Assembly: GCA_018398765.1 (NCBI GenBank)
Contig: JAHBMJ010005868.1
Coordinates: 1,497 to 16,496, forward strand
From: Chromera velia
Lineage: Eukaryota; Sar; Chromeraceae
DNA length: 15,000 bases
Direction: 5' to 3'
Position 1 is the stretch's first letter. Each line of letters begins with the position of its first letter. Shown in pieces: positions 8,070 to 15,000 of this stretch. The notes below the pieces were generated by a model. It was not told the origin of the DNA and did no database searches. It was given only the letters and a program-made list of their open reading frames with translations. The translations under genes were made by a program, and so were the position numbers.

Positions 8070-8642
8070 ATGAGCAGTCTCCTTTCCCAACTCCCCCTCC
8101 TCCTCCTTCTAGGAGGAGTGGAAGGGTTCGTGCGCCTTTCATTTCGGTTGCACGGCGCACGTTCACTAGCCCCTACAGGCAGACTGGAGCCCCTCGCCGA
8201 GCTGTACCCCCACAGTAGTTCTTCTTCCCTCTTTGCAGTACCAACTCCTGAAACCACACAGGAAGAGGCGAGTGCCTCTTTGCAAGATGATGTCTCAGAG
8301 GAGGAACTCAGGAGGAAAGCTGAGAGGAGGGAAAAGATGCTCAAGCAAATGTTTGACGACCCTGAAACGAGAGCGAACGCCGTCTTGGCACGGGAGCTCC
8401 ACGGAGGCCCTTCAGCAGATGAAGTCACAGACGTAGAAGGGGAGAAAATCTCGGGAGTAGCACCTCCCAAGATGCTTGCAGACACGAGCAAACTAGGGTT
8501 CTCTCAAGCCAAGGAGGCGGGAGAGAAGGTTTACCCTGGTGAGATGCCTCAGACAGGAATGGACTTCCGGGACTTTGACTTTTCGACCCCCCTCGTCGCG
8601 AGACTGGAGAAGTACTGCGACTATCTTAAGGATAGATTCTAC
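8070..8642 (+). CDS. Exon 1: bipartite plastid-type leader and charged linker
   Basis: Residues 1-19 have the form of a signal peptide: a short polar start, a Leu-rich core (LPLLLLLGG) and a small-residue end VEG. Residue 20 is Phe, the position that often carries an aromatic residue after signal cleavage in red-derived complex plastids. Residues 20-57 are basic, hydroxylated and free of acids until Glu40 (FVRLSFRLHGARSLAP, then HSSSSSLFAV), like a transit peptide. Residues 61-110 are strongly charged (EEELRRKAERREKMLKQ) and probably helical. The exon ends FRDFDFSTPLVARLEKYCDY, then LKDRFY, before a GTCAGT donor in phase 0. Confidence 0.8.
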
Positions 8643-11600
8643 GTCAGTCGGTCTGTCAGACAGTCAGTCACAGCCAGCCAGTCAGTCAGTCAATAGGTAA
8701 AAGGAGTTACTGTCCTGAGGAGTCAGTCAGTCAGCCATAAGTCAGTCACTGTCCCTGCATGCCCCGCCAGATTGTCCTCCTGCTTTCGTGCGCGGAAGAT
8801 TTCTGACGCAGAATAGTCGAGGAGCGTGCATTAGCGTTCGTTTGCAACCAGGGCAAGAAGGCGGTGGAGCTTCATTGCCCTCTTTCTGCTCTGAAAACAG
8901 AGCCCAGACTGAATGCCCCTGGGTGAATGTGTCTGTGTGTGTGTGTGTGTGTGTGCAGAAGAGGAACGTGTACATCATGGGCATTCCCTGGGCGTTGAAG
9001 AAGCTGGCGGGACGCTTCCTTGCAGAGAAGGTGGGCAAATGGGTGAGGGTGCAGGGACAGGAAGGGAACGAGAATTAAGTGGCTTTCTTGATCACTTACT
9101 TGTGTCTTCACAGTCCGTGCTGCTGGCTGAAGGCGCCTGGTGACAGTTCTCGCTTGAATCTGTCCTTGTCCTTGCAACAGGTGCACGTCTGCCCCCCTGT
9201 CTACCTGTCTGCCTTCCTGTTTCTTCCGATCTTAGAAAACCTACGTGATTTCATACTGCTTCGTGTGTCTTTTTCCTTCTGTATCTGATTTCTCTCTCCC
9301 CGCTCTGCAGCTGGGTATGGGTTTTTGGGATCTGGAGGAAGAGGTTGCGAGAGTGATCTTTCGGGATTTTACCATGAGCTTGAACGAGTTTAAGTAGGTC
9401 TAGAAGCAGAAGGAACACTGTTTCACGAAGTGATATCATTTGGAAGACTCATTTCTCACTTTTTTTCTTTCTTCCTCGTTTACCTTTGAAGTCCGCTCGT
9501 TCAATTCCTCGTGGTATGCAAGGCTTTTGTTTGCCGATGGAGTTGCTCTCTGGGACCCCTTTTTCCTTTCCATTCCCCTTTCTTTTCAAGGCGCGAGACG
9601 CAACAGTGACAGGAAAGATGGAAAAGTCGGAAGAAATCGCCGAGGCACTGGAGCGATGCGATTCCTCCAGACCCCGGTTGACCTCCCCGTCCTCACTTTC
9701 TCTCTCTAGCCTCTCATTGTTCTTCTCTTACGCTCCTTCTCTCCCCATCGCGTGTGTGTCTGTGTGTCTGTCTGCGTCTGTCTGCAGAGACACGTTCGGA
9801 CCCTCTGAGTACATGCGACAGGAGTATAACGTCCTCTCCGCTATGGCACAGGAATACGGGTAGGTGTGCTTGCATATGTGTGTGTGTGTATGTGTGTGTG
9901 TGTGTGTGCACAAAGAGGGACACCAAGCTTACAGACAGACAATCTTGCTTGACGTACTCCCAGTCTCCCTCACCCGACCGGCCCCTCAGCCTTACGCGCT
10001 CGACGTCTCTTCTCCTGTGTGCCTGGAAATACCCCCCTCCCTGCATTTCTCATGTTGTCTGTAGAATTCTCTACTCTTGTCGGTGCCCGTCTCTAGTTTG
10101 ACCCGTTCACGCTCCCCCTCTCCCCTCTTCTCCCACACCAACTGTGCAGTCAAATTGTCGTCACTACAGAGATGACACCCACGTACCCCCAGAACTGGAT
10201 GGACATGCATTCGGGTCGGTCAGTCAGTCAGTCGGGCAGGCAGGCAGCGGGTAGTCTGTGTCTCTTTTTGTTCTTTTGCCACTTTGCTTTGCCCCCCTAA
10301 AGGCATCCATACGTACGAATTCTCGCCTGGCGGTTGATTTTCTCATGCATTGACAGCCTGACGGCTCCCAGTTCTGAAGTCGGCTTGCTCATTGGGTATT
10401 GTTGCTGCTGCTGCGTCGAAGAAGCGAATGAACGAATGAATGAATCGACAGACGATCGAATGAGTGCATGAATCATTCATTGATTCAACTGCAGGTGTCG
10501 TGCTTGCTTTGAACTTTCCCGATGAGGTCGCGTTTGCGTCCATGAAGCAGACTCTCACGGGAGAGCTGCAGGACGCGATCACTCAGGTTGGTGACAGAAG
10601 GGAAGGGAAGACAGAAATTGGTACCGGCAGAGGGAGAGGGGGGGAGGGTAGAAAATTGAAGCAGTGTGTCGTTCATATGTGCAGAAGAGGAGAGAACGGA
10701 GGTCCCAGCGAGCCGCAGAGACACGAAGAATGAATCTCCATCAGCTTTTTTCCATAGTTTACCACGGTCCGAGACGTTGAGCTATCTTTCTTCTCCCTCA
10801 GTCGCTAAGTTGGACGGAGCTTCCTGTCCTGCCTTTTCATTATGGCAATACAGAATGGTCGAAGCACTGTTTTCCTGCGTCCTTCCATGCTTTCTTTCGT
10901 GGCTTGACGGTCCCTTGGAGATCTAATGGAAGGAGGGGCTTTCCTCTGTTCATTCATCTTGATAATGGTAAGCGAACAAAGGAATATAATATTCATGTGC
11001 GGATTATGAGTGAACAAACCATCCTGAATGTGCAGAATCCCTACCGAAAGGAGAGCCAGCAGAAGTACGCCGAGAAGTTCGGTACTTTCGTGAATCACCC
11101 CATCTTTTCGGTCGGTTGGTCTGTGCTTCCTCTCCTCTTGCAACTCGCACCGTCGTTCAATCCCTCAACGAAGTGACAAGCAAGTCCCACACTGTGCCGC
11201 ACTTGTCTTGACACGGTCTGGAAGTGGTCCGATTTTTCGCTTCTGAGATCTTGTCCGCCGTTTCGGTCTGCCTTCGAAGCCTCTTCCGTCTCTTCTTCTT
11301 TTCTCTACCTCTCTGCCACATTTCTCTAACCTCCTGGTCGCGTCTCTATCATTTTTCTGTTCCTTCCTGCAGGAAGCAGATCCCATCAAAGCCTTGAAGG
11401 AACGCAACGACTGGTTCCTCAACTTTGTCGATGCGGGGGCACACATCCGTCTGAACTTTGCGGGTCCGTCCCTGTCTGTCTCTCTGTCTGTCTGTCTGTC
11501 TGTCCGAAAGAAAGAAAGGAAGCGAACAAGTAAAGTAGAGAGAAGACGATATAGTCTGTCTTTCTTTGTGTCATCGGGAAGTCGATTGATAAGGTCCTGT

Positions 11601-13623
11601 GCATAGCGACTTGTCATCAGGGTCGTATAAGAGATAGGAGACGACGCAGACAGAGATCTCTTCCTGCTCTGCACCCCGCACTCTTCCCCTGGGGTCCTCT
11701 CCCCCTGCCTCTGCTGGCATGTTGGCTTTCTCTGGATGCGTTGTCTGTGTGGATATGCCTTTATCGATTTGAATGAATCAGGCTGGCGGGGTGTGAACGA
11801 CTTCCTGGACACTCTACTGACTGACTTGAAGCACTATGTCGAGGACAACCCCGCGAAGACAGAACAGCTGGCAGGGTCGATGGGATACTCAAGAGGGGGG
11901 CGTATGGCGTCACAAGAGGATGAGGAAGTGACGGTTGGTGCATGGACACATCGTCTATCTGGCTTTTGGGGGGCAGAGAGGTGTTCTGTCCTTTCAATTG
12001 GTTGGGGTGTTCCAAATGCACTTGGGTGATGGCCTGATCGAGCTTTGCCGAGAGTGGTGTGAAGAGAGAGACAGGATAGTGTCTATCAGAGCAGAATGGA
12101 TTCTCCTCTTTCCTTCCTGCGAATCTTCACTCCTCCATTCATTTCTTTCTTTCTTCCTTCCTTCCTTTCACTCCCTCTTGCTGTGCTCCTCCTTGCATGT
12201 AATCAAGCAGAAAGAGGCGTTTGACAACAACTACAAGGCGAGGAACTGGAGACGGAACGTTGAGGCATCGAAGGAATTCTCGTCTGCTCCTCTGACTCAG
12301 ACACACAGAGTCGGACAACAAATCGCACAGGAACTGGAGGTCGGTCAGAGAGTCAGCTAGAGAGGGCAGAAGACATCTGTCTGCGTGAGGGCGGAGGGGA
12401 AGTGAAGAGAGGGCTCCCTCCCATCGAGAACTGAATCCTTCTCTTGCTTTCTTGCATTGTGGTGTGTGATGCACTCACTACTGGTCACGCTTGAATAGAC
12501 CGAACTGATGGGAAGACTTCAGAATGTGGGAACGGTCCTTCTCTTGTGTCCTCTCCTTTCTCTTCAGTCCTCTTCTCTTCTCTGCTCTCTTGCAGCGTTC
12601 GGACATCAGCGCAAGAGAGGAGAAGTTTAACCTCCCTTCACACATGGAGGAGATGCCGGAGGGATACGACACGTGGAACACGGAAACTAGGGCCATGTTT
12701 GTCAGCAGAGAGTCAGTCATTCAGTCAGTCTTTCTGCAGGAGTCCTGTCAACTGAGTGGGTCTGTGCACGTGCAGGACGATAGCTGGAGTCTGTCAGGGA
12801 GAAAGACGACAAAAATGGGCATACGCATTCGACCCAGCTTCTCAACCATGTGGCTGGCTCTTTTTGAGTTGCATTGTCAGTCAGAGCACAGCAATGCAGG
12901 GGCAACACGATGTGCTTCTTTTTGCTGCGTCCTTCCTTGTCTTTGTGCAGTCGTGCAGAGTATCTGAGACGGAGAGGGCTTCTGCTGGAAGATCAGAGAC
13001 CCGGGGCTGAGCTGGTGCGTTTTTTGCTTTCTATGTACACGTGCTCTCCAAGCCACAGGCAGTGAGACCCAGAGCAGACAGGCAGACTGCCAGAGAGGCT
13101 GAGAGACCCACGAGATGAATGAAAAGAGAAACGCTTATCAGATACCGAAGTACTTTTGTGTTCCATTCTCCGTTCTTCCTTCCTGCCTTCCTTTCTTTTG
13201 TTCTTTGGTTCTCTCTATCTATAATCCCCTCTCCATTTTGTTTTGTCCCCTTCATTTCTTCCTTTCTGCCTCCTTTCCTCCCTCCCCCGTTGTCATGTGT
13301 GTCCCTTTCTTTCGTTCTTTCCGTTTCAGAAACAAGACTTTCCTCATCTCGGAGGGGCAGAGGGGTTCAACAGGGGAAAGACATCCGATTACTTGTGGCA
13401 ACAGACGTATGACCAGGTTCGTTTGCGCATCTGTCTGCCTGCTCTTTGGGCCGTCTTTCTCCCTCTCTTTCATTCTCGTTCAATTTCATTTTTTCCTTGT
13501 TCGTGCGTTTCTTTTTCCTCTTTCTTTACCTTCTCGTCAATGAGTCTGCACAACTGTTCCATCGCCATCTGAAAAACAGTCCGGTCCGTTGAACAGCCTC
13601 TCGTCCATCCCAAAACTCCCACT

Positions 13624-13657
<34 letters not shown>

Positions 13658-15000
13658 GGGCTTCTGCAGGTTTCCATTTACGTTCCTGTGGCAGAGAATC
13701 ACAACTTCTTTCGCACTGACGTGAAGATGAAGGTGAGGTGACAGTCCGGGGGGGGNGGGGGCAGGGTGGGCTTGTCAGTGGATGAAGGAAGGGATGGGAA
13801 GGTTGTGCTTTGTATGGGCGGGTTGTGCGAGTGGGTGTTTGATTCTCCTCGCCTGGCCCGCGGTCGAAAGGCTTCCTGAAGTTTTTGAAGGCGAAAGAAA
13901 GGTCATCGGATTCGGTACGTGCTGCGGAATCCATACTGAACCTTTACTTGATCCTTCACTTTTTCGCTTTCGTATCCTCTCTCTTTTCTTCTTCATCCTG
14001 TGAGTCCGCGTGTCTGTCTGTCCGTGTTTTTGAACCCGCATCTGTCTGTGTTTTGACTGCATCATGAGTGTCTGTCTGTCTGCATGCAGGTGAAGAGGTC
14101 TCACAAGCACCGACATCATTTGAAACTGGAAGTTGGAGGAAAGGTCGGTCGCTGGTTGGACTGTAGTGTAGGTCGCCTGTCTTCTTTTGGGAAAACGTGT
14201 GTGCATTTTCTTGGATCCGTGTGGGGTGCAGTGGCGGAACTTGAAGAAAAAGCAAACGCTTGCAGACCCTCTGTTGAATACAGAAGGCAATGCATCTCTT
14301 CTGGCTCCTGGTTTTCTTTTTTGCAGTGCACACTTACAGCATGCTGCTCACATCTGTCTTTGTCTGTCTGCCTGCCTGTTGGCATTATTTGCCCTCTCCG
14401 TGCTGTCTGGCGATGGCTGCAGGTGATCGTTGACGACAACATCCGTTGTGGGATCAATAGAGACAGCTGGTTCTGGACTCTAGACTATGGGCCTGGCGCC
14501 TCGGCATTGAAGGCAGCTCAGAAGTCAGTCAGGAGAGCAGGATGGATGGGAGGAAGCGAGAACCGGGGGGGGAACTGAAGGAGTGTACCGTTTTTTCTGT
14601 CCAGAAGAATAGAAGTCCAAAAGGCTCTCGTGCATGCAGATGAGGAGCTTTTTTCTTCCCCCTCTCTTTGATCTTTTCTGTCTGTCTGGCTGTCCCACGA
14701 CATGAATGTCCCCCCCTTTCTCCCTCTTTCTCTCTTTCCCCCTGTGCAGATACGTCCGTGTGGATTTAGAGAAGCTGGTGAAGGGACTCGACTGGAAGGA
14801 CCTCTTGTTGCCTCAGAAGAGAATCGACGATATGCTCTCTCAGCTCTCCCCGCAAGACCTCATTTTTGTCGAGCACCCTCTGGTCAAAAAGAGGGCACAG
14901 GCTCAGTTGGAAGTCGAGTGGGTGAGAGGGAACGGCACAGAGCCCGACGCAGAGACGTTGATGAGGGCCCAGATGATTCTTCCCGGAGAGGAGGGATACA
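8070..15000 (+). CDS. Plastid-targeted-type protein with C-terminal CS (NudC/p23-like) domain, 3' partial
   Basis: The start is the first ATG of the frame, at 8070; the same frame is open upstream only from TTG. Exons: 8070-8642, 8959-9030 (or 9042), 9311-9393, 9788-9859, 10150-10214, 10495-10586, 11036-11110, 11373-11463, 11782-11933, 12211-12339, 12596-12711, 12951-13014, 13330-13416, 13670-13732, 14090-14143, 14423-14523, 14750 to beyond 15000. Reading phase is kept at every junction, giving about 713-717 residues in view. Order: signal peptide, transit-like segment, charged helical linker, an unrecognised region of about 340 residues, CS domain, C-terminal extension. CS domains are HSP20-fold modules of co-chaperones and protein-binding adaptors such as NudC, p23 and SGT1. 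A plastid-associated chaperone or adaptor role is inferred. There is no homolog recognised for the whole protein. Confidence 0.85.
8643..8752 (+). repeat. GTCA tetranucleotide-rich start of intron 1
   Basis: The donor GTCAGT is the first unit of an imperfect GTCA/GTCT/GCCA array that continues to about 8752. Read in the exon frame it gives Ser-Val-Arg-Gln repeats, ending in TAG at 8695-8697. Confidence 0.8.
8934..8955 (+). repeat. TG dinucleotide run at the end of intron 1
   Basis: A TG run leads directly into the GTGCAG acceptor before exon 2. The final TG units take the place of a pyrimidine tract. Confidence 0.85.
8959..13014 (+). CDS. Exons 2-12: about 340 residues, unrecognised region
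   Basis: Eleven exons of 64-152 bases join without phase conflict. Recognisable stretches in order: NVYIMGIPWALKKLAGRF; GMGFWDLEEEVARVIFRDF; DTFGPSEYMRQEYNVL; IVVTTEMTPTYPQNWMDM; VVLALNFPDEVAFASMKQ; NPYRKESQQKYAEKFGTF; NDWFLNFVDAGAHIRLNF; WRGVNDFLDTLLTDLKHY; MGYSRGGRMASQEDEE; NLPSHMEEMPEGYDTWNT; RAEYLRRRGLLLEDQR. Tryptophans, Phe/Tyr and conserved-looking turns suggest a folded domain in exons 2-9 and a more charged linker in exons 9-12. No family was recognised. Exon 2 may end at 9030 or 9042, and exon 9 at 11933 or 11927, both without a phase change. Confidence 0.75.
9876..9908 (+). repeat. TG dinucleotide run in intron 4
   Basis: An interrupted TG run lies just after the GTAGGT donor of exon 4. 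It is intronic and generates only spurious frames. Confidence 0.85.
10215..10494 (+). other. Intron 5 with GTCA start and GAAT repeats before the acceptor
   Basis: The donor GTCGGT runs into GTCA repeats (10216-10240). About 75 bases before the acceptor there is a GCTGCTGCTGC stretch, then GAAT/GAAC repeats (about 10425-10475). The acceptor CAACTGCAG lacks the long pyrimidine tract seen in most other introns here. Confidence 0.65.
11464..11504 (+). repeat. GTCT tetranucleotide array starting at a splice donor
   Basis: Intron 8 opens GTCCGTCC and continues as GTCT repeats to about 11504, followed by a purine-rich segment. The repeat begins at the donor itself. Confidence 0.85.
12134..12175 (+). 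repeat. TTTC/TTCC pyrimidine repeat in intron 9
   Basis: Clustered CTTT and CTTC units form a pyrimidine tract upstream of the exon 10 acceptor (AAGCAG at 12210). Confidence 0.7.
13330..15000 (+). CDS. Exons 13-17: CS domain (NudC/p23-like) and C-terminal extension
   Basis: The domain begins near residue 549 with YLWQQTYDQVSIYVPV, which matches the opening Tyr-x-Trp-x-Gln-Thr and following beta strand of NudC-type CS domains. It continues FFRTDVKMKVKRSH, HLKLEVGGKVIVDDNI and then INRDSWFWTL, the late strand with its conserved Trp. It closes with YVRVDLEKLVKGLDWKDLL, equivalent to the last strand (V-x-V-x-L-x-K) and the Trp that follows it in this family. The usual His/Asp pattern of the DGELY loop is replaced by DDNIRCG. 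A charged extension (RIDDMLSQLSPQDLIFVEHP and beyond) runs off the window in phase 1. Confidence 0.8.
13626..13654 (+). repeat. CT dinucleotide run in intron 13
   Basis: A pure CT run lies 15 bases before the CTTCTGCAG acceptor of exon 14 and probably serves as its pyrimidine tract. Confidence 0.9.

Noticed and set aside
8643-8697. Ser-Val-Arg-Gln repeat tail at the end of exon 1
   Set aside because: It is the GTCA repeat of intron 1 read in frame; the phase-0 donor at 8643 joins cleanly to exon 2.
9486-9787. Continuous frame upstream of exon 4
   Set aside because: It consists of pyrimidine-rich intron; only the part after TCTGCAG at 9787 joins in phase with exons 3 and 5.
10216-10250. CRISPR-like spacing of GTCA/GGCA repeats
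   Set aside because: The units are four bases with no spacers, and the setting is a eukaryotic intron.
13785-14085. Open frames between exons 14 and 15 on both strands
   Set aside because: They do not fit the phases of the flanking exons, and the CS domain reads through without them.

Overview
The window is eukaryotic nuclear DNA. It is intron-dense, with short exons joined by GT...CAG introns that are rich in pyrimidines and simple repeats. There is no prokaryotic gene packing and no RNA gene that I can see. The best-supported gene on the + strand begins with a signal peptide followed by a basic, Ser-rich transit-like stretch whose first residue is Phe. That leader type is known from algae with secondary, red-derived plastids. 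With the mixed base composition and the GTCA/GTCT-rich introns, my best guess is a chromerid alga such as Chromera velia. This is inference, not an identification.

Layout: 1-262 is a fold-back (MITE-like) element with 97-base arms and C/G-run ends. 263-910 is AT-rich with no gene that I can see. 911-1214 is a compound CT/CA/TA/GA microsatellite. 1290-1326 is a second copy of 37 bases that overlap the fold-back loop. 1400-2239 is open in several frames but unresolved, and 2240-2331 may be the last exon of a + strand gene. 2415-2548 holds a 67-base tandem duplication. It lies between that possible + strand end and the stop codon of a - strand gene.

2549-7944 (- strand) is a multi-exon gene, probably of about 800 residues. 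Its start, two upstream exons, one long internal exon and its last four exons are reasonably clear; the middle (5.9-6.3 kb) is not. It encodes a mostly alpha-helical protein with a His/Pro/Tyr/Gln-rich low-complexity tail, and I could not assign a family.

8070 to beyond 15000 (+ strand) is a gene with 17 exons in view whose reading phases match at every junction. Exon 1 carries the targeting leader. Exons 2-12 encode about 340 residues of an unrecognised region. Exons 13-17 encode a CS (NudC/p23-like, HSP20-fold) domain and a C-terminal extension that leaves the window. The two large genes are divergent, with start codons 125 bases apart, so they probably share a promoter region.

The most notable signals are the combination of plastid-type leader, unknown region and CS domain; a GTNNGT donor consensus with invariant +5 G and little preference at +3; tetranucleotide repeats that begin at the donors; and the fold-back element with its second loop copy. 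Strand composition broadly switches near 8 kb, which fits the inferred transcription directions.
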